Below are positions 1 through 9,759 of a DNA stretch of 29,622 bases, one piece after another (position 1 is the first letter of the stretch; the number at the start of each line of letters is the position of its first letter). Location: positions 196,800 through 226,421 of the forward strand of contig BMAT01009209.1 in assembly GCA_019649035.1 (NCBI GenBank), written 5' to 3'. The translations under genes were made by a program, and so were the position numbers. A model generated the notes under the pieces. That model was not told where the DNA came from. It did no database searches and worked only from the letters and a program-made list of their open reading frames with translations. Source of the stretch: Elysia marginata (Eukaryota; Mollusca; Gastropoda; Plakobranchidae).

Positions 1-364
1 TTTTTTTTTTTCTTTGCAACGTATAAAAAACATATCTCAGACGGTAGTTTAAAAATTTTGACACAGCAAAATATATTTTTCTCAGAAAGCAGTGTAGAAT
101 TCAGAAATCTCAAGAACTGAAAAGTTTTAAATGGGGGGTCTGATAATGTGTTCCTGGACTATCACACAAATATTGTGAGGGGAAAAAGAACCATGTCTTA
201 GAAAGACACTCGTGAGGCAACTAGGATAGCCTAGGCACAAGTTCCCCAGAATAGTTTGAGTCAGAACACTTTAAATACTCAAGTTTTTTTAATTCAATGA
301 ACTAAATATGCATTTCTTTGAAATTTAAAGAAGCTAAAGTTTTAACTTTTTTAACATCTTGAAT

Positions 365-630
365 GGAATAAACTACATTTGGAAATTGCCAACAACTCAA
401 TTAAACAGGAATAAAATACACTTGGAAATTGCTAACAACTCAATTAATCAGGAATAAAATACACTTGGAAATTGCTAACATCTCAAATAATCAGGAATAA
501 AATACACTCGGAAATTGCGAACAGCTCAACTAATGAGGTATATTTATGAAATACACTCGGAAATTGCTAACAACTCAACTAATGAGGAATAAAATACACT
601 TGGAAATTGCTTACAACTCAATAATTCAGA
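365..630 (+). repeat. 43-bp minisatellite, 6 copies, in HMGCR intron
   Basis: Copies start at 365, 408, 451, 494, 537 and 586. The unit begins GGAATAAAATACACTTGGAA and ends near CTCAATTAATCA. Five units hold the 43-bp register exactly; the fifth is 49 bp because of an insertion-like change (tatatttatg). The copies differ by a few substitutions. It sits about 105 bases upstream of the linker-exon acceptor. Confidence 0.93.
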
Positions 631-734
631 AATTTTGATTGTGCCTGATTTAGCTTGTAGGTTTCATTATTATTATTTAAGCAAATTTGGAACAGTGTAC
701 CATCATTGAATTTTTTGTTTGTTTTATCATACAG

Positions 735-1183
735 GTGTCCAGGAAAACCTCAATGAGAAGTCTTTAAAGACAAAAGGCCAGCTGTCTCATCAAATCGGTA
801 AAAAAGATATTATTGAACTGAATGGAAATGAAGATAAAACTGACCAAAAAGAGCTGTTGTCCAAACTAAACTGCAATTTGGCTAATACTGAGGTAAACAA
901 CGTATCCCCAAGCTCAGATAGAAACTCGCCCAAACCAGCGTTTTTCCTGGGATCCAGCAAAGATAATGATGACAGTAGCAGTGGCAGTGCATCTGATGAG
1001 GAATGTAAAGATGGCCACATAGTGCGCTCCCACTCTGCACAAACTCAAACAGATTGCATCGACTACTTGAACAGCACTCCGCGCACAGACTTAAAGTATG
1101 CCTTGTCCTCAAGCTATGTACCCAACATCTCAGATAAGCCAGCCAGACTGCTGGAAGAGTGTTTGGCTATCATGAATTCAGAT
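735..1183 (+). CDS. HMGCR: HMGCR exon a (cytosolic linker)
   Basis: Acceptor ...catacag, donor gat|gtaagt. The first two bases complete a codon begun upstream, and the exon ends on a whole codon. It encodes residues 1-149, a hydrophilic, Ser/Asp/Glu/Lys-rich linker between membrane and catalytic domains. A PEST-like acidic serine patch lies near residues 75-92 ([15 protein letters not shown]). The last part, [15 protein letters not shown], aligns with the start of the conserved region of animal HMGCR (the LEECL motif). The linker itself is poorly conserved in the family, so the call rests on the 3' end and on continuity with the next exon. Confidence 0.9.
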
Positions 1184-4100
1184 GTAAGTAGATAAACTAT
1201 GAAATTTCATTATTTCTTCAAATAATATGCTTAAGTGATTTGTGAAAAGCTCTGTTTGGCCTAAGTTCGTTGAAATTATATTTTATGTGAGCTTAAGTTC
1301 TAACGCTTGCAAAATTTTGAAAATTCTTTTTGCAAACTGGCTGATCTTTTGCGTGAAAGGGCATTGTAAGTATGAAGATCTTGATGAATCCATCATGCAA
1401 AATTAGATTTGCTGGTTAGAATTTAAGAAAAGTTATTGAATTAAAGGCATTTACAGGAATAATATGTGTAATTTGATTGCCTCTTTTATTAAATTTTTTT
1501 CAACTAGTTTTGATCATTATTGAAATTTAAATTAAAGAATATTAAATGGCTATATTAATATCGAGTTTTTCTTTTTCTTTATCCTTTGCAAAAAAATCTT
1601 CAGAATATTTAAGTTTACTCTAACTTATCCTTATCAAAACTAAAAATTACAAAATTTAATAAAATAATCAATTGATCTTTAGTGTATTAGGTGTTTAAAA
1701 TGCTAACGCAATTTGCTTTGTATTTGACCTAAGAGGCCATATAAATAATGCAGGGCTTAAATGAACTTAAAAATATCATGGTTCCAACCTTTGAAGTTTT
1801 AATTCTCTGCAACATTTTCTTAAAAAAAATTGTGTTTTTAAAAACTTTTGCAGGCGGGACCTGAAGCTCTGACAGATGAAGAAGTTCAGCTACTGGTAAA
1901 AGCTAAACACATACCATCCTATAAGCTGGAGAGTATGTTAGGAGACCATGTCCGTGGTGTAGCTATTAGGTAACCGATTATTGTTCCTTCAAAAAAATCA
2001 TGTTTTTATAAACTTGAAAACTTATAGATGTAAGAATTTTGTTTATCAATACTCTCTTTAATCTTCTTTCAAAAGCTGCCTAAACTTGTTAATTTCATTA
2101 TATTTTAGTTGTCGTGTGAATTTGGCTTTGCCTTTTTGATGATATATAAATAATAATAAGCTGTTGACAATAACTTGTTTCATATCTATTTCAGGAGGCA
2201 AATGCTGTCAAAACAGCTGACTGTGAAGTCTGCCATGGAAACTTTGCCATATACGAATTATGATTACAAATATGTAAGTTAATATGTTGAATGTTTTTTT
2301 GTATATCAAACGCTGACTAAAGATTGTCCAACTTGCAAAGCCACAGCAGTCCACCAAGCATGCACAAGCCCCACAATTTGAAGCATTTTTTGCTTAAGAT
2401 ATTGCTGTTGCTTGAAACTAATGTTAATGAGATTTTTCTTCTTTTGCTCTTCAATTTTATACTTCAAATTAGAATTTGAAAAGAACATCATATGTTTACT
2501 ATTGTATAAGCATGAATTGTATTTTATTGCATTTTCTAGCCATAAAGATTTTCTTTGAACTAGTCTTAAAACTTACGTGCAGTAGAATTACGAGACAAAT
2601 ACCTTTTTCTTTTCTTTTAAAATGGCACTGAAGTTTTAATTTGAATTTACCATGCGTGGATGCTTTACTGCTGTAAATATTATTTAGGGTGATTTTACGT
2701 CTGTTTATTGTTTGGTTCAGGTGGAAGGGGCATGTTGCGAAAATGTCATTGGGTACATGCCAGTGCCTGTTGGTGTGGCTGGGCCTTTGCTTTTGGATGG
2801 AAAACGTTACAACGTCCCCATGGCAACAACAGAGGGCTGTTTGGTCGCCAGCACCAACAGAGGATGCCGGGCACTTGAGGTTATTGGAATATGAAGCTAA
2901 CATTAATTAATTTTCAAAGAATCTAAAATATAACATCAATCTCTAGCTATATAGAGTGTATATTTTGTGCACATTTAAATTTCATATCATCTAGTAGTGA
3001 ATAATTAGAAAAGGCCCTGTTTAGCTAATAATTGTGTTCTATTGTAAATTTGTGATTTTTGATAAATTTATATCCTAATTTACTTATGTACTTTCATATG
3101 AATCAAATTTGTATATACTTTTTACTGTTTTTTATGAACATGGAGAAATAATTTGTGCAAGTATGATTTATAAAGCCTCTTGAATCCTTGTACAAAACCC
3201 AATTGAAATATAATTGCTTAATCAATCTTATAATCTTTTAAGAAGTTATCATATGATAAAATGAAAATAGAAATTTGAGCCTATATTAATTGCGCAACCT
3301 GATTTGAATGACCATGTTTGCGTTTTTGTTTGGCTCTTTTCCAAGGTAGACGGCTTATTATTATTGATTTTTTATTCCATAAATAAATTTCATTTTTTTT
3401 TTGTTACTTTTTTCAGCAAAGTGGTGGAGTAACTAGTAGTATCACCAATGACGGGATGACAAGAGGTCCTGTTGTTCGCTTCCCAACTGCTGCCAGAGCA
3501 AGGTGCAGGATAGTTTTTGTTTTGTTTATAAAGAGTTATTACTTGATTAAAGAAAAAATTCCATATAAACAACGACCTGATCTCATTTTCTGATCTCCGT
3601 ATAAAATACGTGAAAAAAAAAATGTTGTATAGTAGATTTTGAAACTTGTTGATGTAAAATATAGAGTAAAAAAAGGCATTTTCTAAAAAAAAAATCCCAA
3701 TCATTGGCAAGCCATACAGGTTTTGAAAAATTGTCACCATTTCATCTGTATCTAAGTTGTCTTACTTTTTTCTGCAGTGAGGTGAAGCATTGGCTTGAGT
3801 GCACAGACAACTTTGATTTGGTGAAAGAATGTTTTGATGAAACCAGCAGGTACTTTTTTTCCACCAAAGAATGACATAATATCTCCTGGCATTATTCTTA
3901 AGTTGAGTTTAAAATTGTTAAGCATTGATTGACCTACCGTATCTTCTCTAGACATTTATGATCTACTAGGTTGAAAGTTATTTTATTACCCTTAAGCTTA
4001 TCACTCAGAAATTTTCAGAATCCTATAATCTTGTACATTGTTCTATTTTTCTAAAACTTTACGCTTATGATACTCTTTATCTTGTCTTTTCTTTTCATTC

Positions 4101-7100
4101 TTCTACTGTCTCCCTTCTTTCTCTTTTCATTCTTCTACTGTCTATCTTCTTTCTCTTTTCATTCTTCTACTGTGTCCCTTCTTCTTTCTCTTACATTTTT
4201 TCCTCCTTTTGCAACTTCCCGTTTTTCTTTTTTATACCTTCTTTATGTGTATGATTGTGGTAAGCTGTTAACAGGTTATATTGCCTACCTAGACTGTTGT
4301 AAACCCGTTCAAAAAGACAATTGTGGCAAATGCACTGGCTAAAATTTCAAACGTTTCCTTAAAGCGCCTTTTATGCATTTGAGTATAAAAGAAACTACAA
4401 ATCTAGCTTTTATGTGATTTGAAATATCTGGTATCAAGTAGTTTGTTGTAGTTGTGTTTTTGAAACTGTCTGACACGAAATTATGACTTCACAGGTTTTG
4501 CAGTTGCCACATTATTTATAAAATAATTGTGAAACCAAGAAATTACATGAAAAGAAGAAAACAATTTACATATTTAAGAATACTTGCCTTTAAAAAAATA
4601 ATAAAAAGCAATCAGACGTAATTGGTTTTGTAAATGTAATGCAACTTTCAATCCGACAGATTTGCACGGCTGAAAAAGCTGCATATTGGGCTGGCAGGCA
4701 GAAGCTTGTATGTCCGTTTTGTGTCTACAACTGGAGATGCTATGGGCATGAATATGCTGTCTAAAGTAAGAAAATGTTTTGTTCTGGTGTTGATTCTTTT
4801 TTTATATATATATTGGCATTGAATTGCACTTTAAGTGTTGCAAAAAAATATTTATCATGCAAGTCAATTGGTTTTTGCTAGCAACTCAATTTTAAATATT
4901 TTTGTAGTTTCAGTGAAAAATAAATATGCAGTAAATTGTGCTCCCCAAACAAGAGCTGCCTCTTCTATTGGTTCCCATTGTTTTCACCTTTCACTGAGTG
5001 CATAAACAGCCAGGCAACCTAAACTAGATACTTTTTCCTTTTTAAAGAACATTTCAGGCCATGGATGAGGCCCTATTGTGTCATGTTCTGCATCTTCATT
5101 TCATTTTATTTTTATTTTCATATATGGTATTGTAAAAAATTAAACAACTTTATGATGTTACTTGTCAAGTATATATAAAATGTAATAATAATAATAATAA
5201 TGAATGACTTTTATATAGCGCTTTACAACTGCCTATGGCGATGCTCAGAGCGCTTTACTTAGATAAAACTTGCTTTAACAATCACATAAAAACAGCAGCG
5301 CGGAGATCTACAAAGACATAAATACATGTAATTGTAAAATTTTTGATTATATATAAAAAAAGAGACATAGTTCATTAATAAATAGATTTAATAAATAGAT
5401 GTAAACGTTGACTTTGTTTATTTGCAGGGCTCTGAAAAATGCCTGAACATGTTACAAGAAACGTTTCCTGACATGGAAATCATTAGTTTAAGTGGTAACT
5501 ACTGCACTGACAAGAAGCCAGCCGCTATAAATTGGTAAGCAAAATTACCAGCACTTTTTTACAATGCATTCGTTTTTAGAGGGAGAAAAAAAAATATATT
5601 TTGATTTTGTGTAAAGCTCTGGATGCAATAACTCAATTCATACTTAAGACATGTGACAGCTTTTTGCTGCCAGAAAGAGCTTTAAAAGAACTTTCAAACA
5701 CTGTACATATCTGTAGATGTCCAAATCCTGCAACTAGACTCGTTTTGACCAAATGGATTCATTTTGAGTTCCTTTCCTTGCAAAGTAATGTATTAACATT
5801 TTAAAATGTTTTTATTTTTGGTCACAAAATTTGAACAACAAGAATTTATTTTGCAAATAAAGAGCAAACCAAAATTAATTACCTATCACAATGCATTTTT
5901 ATAATTTTTAAAGGATTGAGGGTCGAGGAAAGTCTGTTGTCTGCGAAGCGGTTGTGAAGGCCAACATTGTGAAGAATACACTGAAGACCACAGTGGCTGC
6001 TCTTGTGGAGCTCAACACTAGCAAAAATTTGGTGGGCTCAGCCATGGCTGGCAGTATTGGTGGCTTTAATGCACATGCCTCCAACATTGTCACTGCTATT
6101 TACATCGCCACTGGGCAGGTTAGTTCAGTGTTCAAGTCATTTTCAAACACTTTACAGGGATGTAAATCTTTCTTTTAAATCTTTCAAAATTAATCTGATT
6201 TCAGCCCTTTGGAATTTTAGATAATAAGAAAAAAAAATCAGTAATTCACCTGCCTGAAAATAACCTTTTGCAGAATTAAACTTAATTAGCTAGGAGGACA
6301 ACTTCTGATCCTATATGCCTTTAGAGAGTTGCTTTTAGCCTTTTGTTACTTTGTAGTTCTATATATTCCAAAGCACTAAGACTCTCAAGTGGTGTTTATT
6401 TATTTTTTTTCATCAGCCATTTACAACCCTGCTTTAAGTACAGATGTGTCATCAAATGCTATCTCGTAATCAGATCATGGATAAAAGTCTGCTTTTCAAA
6501 ACTTATGTAATAAAGAAGAAAAGTTGCAGAACTGCCCTTTATTTTTTTTTCTGAAGATTTTTTCCTACAATTCGTTAAAAATATTTTATGTTATAAAGTA
6601 CATGTATCTTTTTTGCACTTTTGTGTTATATTTTGGAGCGTTTCTTGTTCTTGAAATATCATCTTACATCTGTTATTGAATGCTATTTCTCTAACTGAAC
6701 ATGACCATTCCAAAAAATTGAAAAGCTTTCAGAGTAACAGGTTCAAGAGTACAATGATTCCCTGTTTGTAAGACACATTGAATAGGACTGTATGCATGGG
6801 GAATTTCTCTCTGCTTGGAATTAAGTGTTCAGATTGCTGTATTTTGAATAGATGAGAAAAACTGAAGTTATTGCAATGAAGAAAATCCAGGAATCTTTTT
6901 GAAAATCAATCTTTAAATAATCAAGTCTTAGGTGATTGTAAAACCAACTTCATTTAAATCTCTGGCTTATTTCACTGATGGAACTGTTTTTCTTGTGTCA
7001 GGATCCTGCCCAGAATGTAGCCAGCTCAAACTGCATTGTGTTGATGGAGCCTACTGGACCTCTGCATGATGATCTTCACATCTCGTGCACGATGCCCTCC

Positions 7101-9109
7101 ATAGAGGTTGGCACAGTGGGAGGAGGCACTGTCCTCCCTCCACAGGCTGCCTGTCTAGAGGTACGGCCAACTAGATTGTCTCAAATGCATTCTGTTCTGT
7201 AAGGAAGATCTCAAGTGCAACTTGGCCAAAAAATCAAACAGGCTGGGCACTGCATGTAAATTCTCATGTTGCAGAAAAGATACCAGAAGGGTGATGATCT
7301 GTAAGAGAAGACAATGGGAGGTGTATTTTTGAGTGTGTCTTGTTTTGTTTCTCTATGTGATTTTTTGTCTCTATGCTCTGTCCTTTTCGCTAGCTTGCCC
7401 TTTTATTATATTTTTGGGTAAATCACATTTATCCCTTTAACTTTTTACTTGTTTTTTTTTTTTTTTTGTGTGAGCTGAAGCAAGTTTTTCCCTACCAGCA
7501 ATTTTCTTTACTTGAAAAAAGTTAGTCCTAAAATCTAACATCATTTATCTATGAAAAAGTGAAGAACTTTAACTTTGTAAACATAGTTATTGTTTTTTAG
7601 TTTCGTGGAAAACATTTTTTTAGTGCTTTTCAATAAACTTTTCTTCCTACTGCTTCAAACAAGTGATAAGTTCTATATATGATAAAATGAAAACAAGGCA
7701 ATACGAGTTGAATAGGTTGTTGTTTTATTGCAAGCATAGCCTGTGAATCAATATTTTCCCCACAGATAGTCCTATGATTAATGTCAATGGTAATAATATA
7801 CAGTGGCTTTATTGGGTTATGTGTATTAAGTTGCTGCGTTTTGTTTTATTTGTGGCCAATCAAATCACTACAAAGGTCATTATAACAAGTGCAGTACTTC
7901 AAGTGCATAGACCATTTTTAAACAGGTTCGCTCAGTATATACATGTTCAATTTGACTTTGTATTGGGTTTGATTAAGTTGCAATGGGTGATAGATTTTCA
8001 AAACCATCATTAGTGTTTTATTTTTTAGAAAATAGGGCAACTCTTAACCTTATGGCTAGTTCAAGATTCTGAGAAGATGACAATTTGTTTCTGGCTATTA
8101 AATATAGATAGATAAAAAAAAAACAAAGCTAACAAAAAATAACTTGTGGGACAGAATCACTCACTTATACACAAAATAATGTGGGAAAGAGCTTCAATGG
8201 TTTGCAGCTAAGTCATTTTTAACTTCTCTATGTATTTGTATTTTCTGACCCTTGTTTAATGGACAAAGACTATGAGCTTTAATGCTTTAAAACCAGCAAA
8301 CATAAAAAATCGACTGGGAATGAGATTAATAAATTTGGAGAAAGACCATAACATTAATGAAACCCTATCATCCCCTATGTCTTCAACGACTTGCAAAATT
8401 TATTTGCCTTTTTAATCAGATGCTTGGAGTAAAAGGATCAAATGTAGAATGCCCAGGAGAGAATGCAAGATCTCTTGCCCGTATCATCTGTGGCACTGTC
8501 CTGGCTGGTGAACTGTCGCTCATGTCTGCCTTAGCAGCTGGTCATCTGGTGAAATCCCACCTCAAACATAACAGGTTAACACCAGAGTGAAAGTTTATCA
8601 TTTATACATAATTTTTTCAATGTCCAATGAACAAGACAAAGTGTTCAGCCTGAAAGTTTTAATTTTGATACTTTTTGCTCATTACGTTCAAAATTTCTTA
8701 CAAAGCAAACTACACATCTATTGAATGGTCTGAGCAGTGATGCCCATTTTTCACAGTTTTTAAGGGAGTTTTTGATCAATGTGGTGTTAAGGTATGAAAA
8801 TTAGCAAATTCAGGAAAAGCTTACCAAAAAAAAATTTTTTTTAAATATTAAATATTGTCTAAGCTCAATATCTTGTATTTTCGTCACTTCACATGTCACC
8901 CTTGTGAATTGATATTTATTCACTTTAAAGATAAGTATAACTGAATGAAATGTGAAACATCATGAACTTTTTACTCTAACTTCTTGTGTCGGTTTCTGTC
9001 CTCTAGATCAACGCTGAATATGGCCCCAACTGCTGTAAAACCAGCAGAGGAAACTACCATGCGGCATGCTGCAACAGTTCCAGGACTTTGTACAAGCAGA
9101 TCACCATGA
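735..9109 (+). CDS. HMGCR: HMG-CoA reductase, 3' twelve exons (5'-partial gene span)
   Basis: 3-hydroxy-3-methylglutaryl-CoA reductase makes mevalonate from HMG-CoA with two NADPH, the committed step of the isoprenoid/sterol pathway; the animal enzyme sits in the ER membrane with a cytosolic catalytic domain. Twelve exons join with consistent phases into 597 residues plus stop. Numbered from the first visible residue, the catalytic residues are Glu252 (TTEGC), Lys384 (CTDKKPA), Asp460 (GQDPAQN) and His559 (LVKSH). Their spacings (132, 76, 99) equal those of human E559, K691, D767 and H866. NADPH motif DAMGMNM is at 346-352 and GTVGGGT at 496-502. Membrane/sterol-sensing exons are missing and must lie upstream of the window. 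Introns: 1184-1853, 1970-2194, 2274-2720, 2880-3416, 3503-3777, 3850-4659, 4766-5427, 5535-5913, 6119-7001, 7161-8419, 8575-9006. Apart from the repeats listed separately they hold only AT-rich sequence. Confidence 0.97.
1854..1969 (+). CDS. HMGCR: HMGCR exon b
   Basis: Acceptor ttttgcag, donor ag|gtaacc; starts at a codon boundary and ends after two bases of an Arg codon. It encodes residues 150-188, including [20 protein letters not shown], the N-terminal helical part of the catalytic region in all animal HMG-CoA reductases. Confidence 0.93.
2195..2273 (+). CDS. HMGCR: HMGCR exon c
   Basis: Acceptor atttcag, donor tat|gtaagt. The first base completes the Arg codon. It encodes RRQMLSKQL...[10 protein letters not shown] (residues 188-214), matching the conserved R-R segment and the LPY(x)YDY segment leading into the CoA-binding region. 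Confidence 0.94.
2721..2879 (+). CDS. HMGCR: HMGCR exon d (carries catalytic Glu)
   Basis: Acceptor ggttcag, donor gag|gttatt; 53 whole codons, residues 215-267. It contains [16 protein letters not shown] and [19 protein letters not shown], two of the strongest HMGCR signatures. Glu252 in TTEGC is the catalytic glutamate (human E559). The donor matches the consensus only at GT. The boundary is supported because the joined protein keeps the family spacing between this Glu and the catalytic Lys. Confidence 0.96.
3417..3502 (+). CDS. HMGCR: HMGCR exon e
   Basis: Acceptor ttttttcag, donor gcaag|gtgcag; phase 0 in, two bases out. It encodes residues 268-295 plus a split Ser: [20 protein letters not shown], the conserved glycine-rich and [10 protein letters not shown] segments. 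The SGGV form resembles protostome rather than vertebrate (GLGGG) enzymes; that comparison is from memory of the family. Confidence 0.95.
3778..3849 (+). CDS. HMGCR: HMGCR exon f
   Basis: Acceptor ttctgcag, donor agcag|gtactt. It encodes [20 protein letters not shown] (residues 296-315) and then DETS plus a split Arg, matching the family's EVK.WLE...F..IKE.FD.TSR segment. One base in and two bases out agree with the neighbours. Confidence 0.94.
4085..4195 (+). repeat. 32-bp polypyrimidine tandem repeat in HMGCR intron
   Basis: The core CATTCTTCTACTGT recurs at 4096, 4128 and 4160 (period 32), embedded in C/T-rich sequence (TTTCTCTTTT). It lies in the intron 3850-4659. The open frame through it is a by-product of low complexity. 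Confidence 0.85.
4660..4765 (+). CDS. HMGCR: HMGCR exon g (NADPH-binding motif)
   Basis: Acceptor ccgacag, donor aaa|gtaaga. It encodes residues 320-355, [20 protein letters not shown] then [20 protein letters not shown] (346-352) is the dinucleotide-binding motif of class I HMG-CoA reductases. Confidence 0.96.
5183..5300 (-). mobile_element. Retroposon 3'-end fragment with (ATT)n tail
   Basis: Read on the minus strand, this gives AAAGCGCTCTGAGC..., then GTAAAGCGCTATATAAAAG, then CATTATTATTATTATT. Paired AGCGCT blocks followed by an ATT-repeat tail are a common dispersed 3'-end motif in invertebrate and fish genomes. The exact family (SINE or LINE) cannot be told here. It lies inside HMGCR intron 4766-5427. 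The 5' limit is uncertain. Confidence 0.55.
5428..5534 (+). CDS. HMGCR: HMGCR exon h (carries catalytic Lys)
   Basis: Acceptor tttgcag, donor attg|gtaagc; phase 0 in, two bases of a Trp codon out. It encodes residues 356-391, including [15 protein letters not shown]. Lys384 corresponds to catalytic human K691 in the flexible cis-loop. Confidence 0.96.
5914..6118 (+). CDS. HMGCR: HMGCR exon i
   Basis: The acceptor is tttttaaag (AAG rather than CAG); donor cag|gttagt. The first base completes Trp, followed by 68 codons (residues 392-459): [14 protein letters not shown]... and [20 protein letters not shown], strongly conserved across the family. It is the longest catalytic exon. Confidence 0.96.
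7002..7160 (+). CDS. HMGCR: HMGCR exon j (carries catalytic Asp)
   Basis: Acceptor tgtgtcag, donor gag|gtacgg; 53 whole codons, residues 460-512. It opens with Asp460 of GQD|PAQN, the catalytic aspartate (human D767). It then carries [30 protein letters not shown] and QAACLE, all conserved blocks around the active site and dimer interface. Confidence 0.96.
8420..8574 (+). CDS. HMGCR: HMGCR exon k (carries catalytic His)
   Basis: Acceptor taatcag, donor acag|gttaac. It encodes residues 513-564, [20 protein letters not shown]... then [20 protein letters not shown]. His559 in LVKSH is the catalytic histidine (human H866). The last two bases split the Arg of NRS. Confidence 0.96.
9007..9109 (+). 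CDS. HMGCR: HMGCR terminal exon
   Basis: Acceptor tcctctag. The exon completes Arg564 and encodes 33 more residues to TGA at 9107-9109. Ser565 directly follows HNR and lies six residues after the catalytic His, the same offset as human S872, the AMPK inhibitory phosphosite. Basic residues stand at the expected upstream positions (HLKHNRS). The remaining tail (about 30 residues, Thr/Pro/Ala-rich) does not resemble the vertebrate C-terminus, as expected for this variable end. Confidence 0.93.
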
Positions 9110-9514
9110 ACAATTTTGAGAGAGATTTCACCCAAACACAAGTTATATTTGTCTCACATTGCAAGAAACTCATATGAGAGATTTGGAAATTATTGCTACC
9201 GCTGTCATTGCTTCTGTAGTTACTCTTTGAATTTCATGTTTTTAACAAAAGACAAGCATCTATAAAAGGGAAATGTTTTTCTCCTGCAAAAGCCTGTGAT
9301 ACTTAATGTGTCTGGTCGTCAGATTGTCTACATCTACTCTTTTTTCCCCCCTCTTTCTCTCATCTTTGTTCGGGTTTCTGATTGAAGTCAGGCTTTCTGC
9401 AGTGAGGCAGGTGGCTAAAAATGTGAACAGACAGTGCAGATGTTATAATACTTAATGAGAACAATCTCTAGACTTTGTGTACTTTAGGATAGCTTGTTCT
9501 CAAGAAACAATAAA
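9110..9514 (+). other. HMGCR: HMGCR 3' UTR to the first poly(A) signal
   Basis: Non-coding sequence from the stop codon to the first AATAAA (9509-9514). It has no frame and is T-rich. Later AATAAA signals mean longer 3' ends are possible. Confidence 0.6.
9509..9514 (+). terminator. Poly(A) signal AATAAA (first after HMGCR stop)
   Basis: AATAAA 400 bases past the stop codon, followed within about 50 bases by GT-rich sequence (gttggcgtc, agtgttgg) that could serve as the downstream element. It gives a short 3' UTR. Confidence 0.5.
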
Positions 9515-9753
9515 GTTTTCGCGTTGGCGTCAAGATAGAAGTCGTAATTCTTATGACAGTGTTGGAGCTTGAGATTTACTGAAGCTATGTGAACCTGTGG
9601 TTGCTTTGTTGTTCTTAAAAAAATTGCAAAATTTGATCTTACAGGAGCTATTTAAAAAAAAATAAATTAATGGATTAAACCCTGTAGGAAATTGCGCAAA
9701 CATGTTGTAAATTAAACAATGATGAAATAACTTTCTCACTGGTTTAGATTCAG

Positions 9754-9759
9754 AATAAA
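9754..9759 (+). terminator. Second poly(A) signal AATAAA
   Basis: AATAAA 645 bases past the HMGCR stop, followed by T-rich sequence (gtttgttttttttc about 40 bases on). A possible alternative 3' end. Confidence 0.35.

Noticed and set aside
719-734. HMGCR linker frame starting at 719
   Set aside because: The apparent start is TTG inside the intron pyrimidine tract; the AG at 733-734 and the split codon show that this is an internal exon.
4067-4342. 91-codon Phe/Leu/Ser-rich frame resembling a membrane protein
   Set aside because: The hydrophobic look comes from the polypyrimidine repeat inside an HMGCR intron.
7774-8013. 79-codon open frame in the HMGCR intron 7161-8419
   Set aside because: No family resemblance and not needed for the HMGCR frame, which joins perfectly without it.
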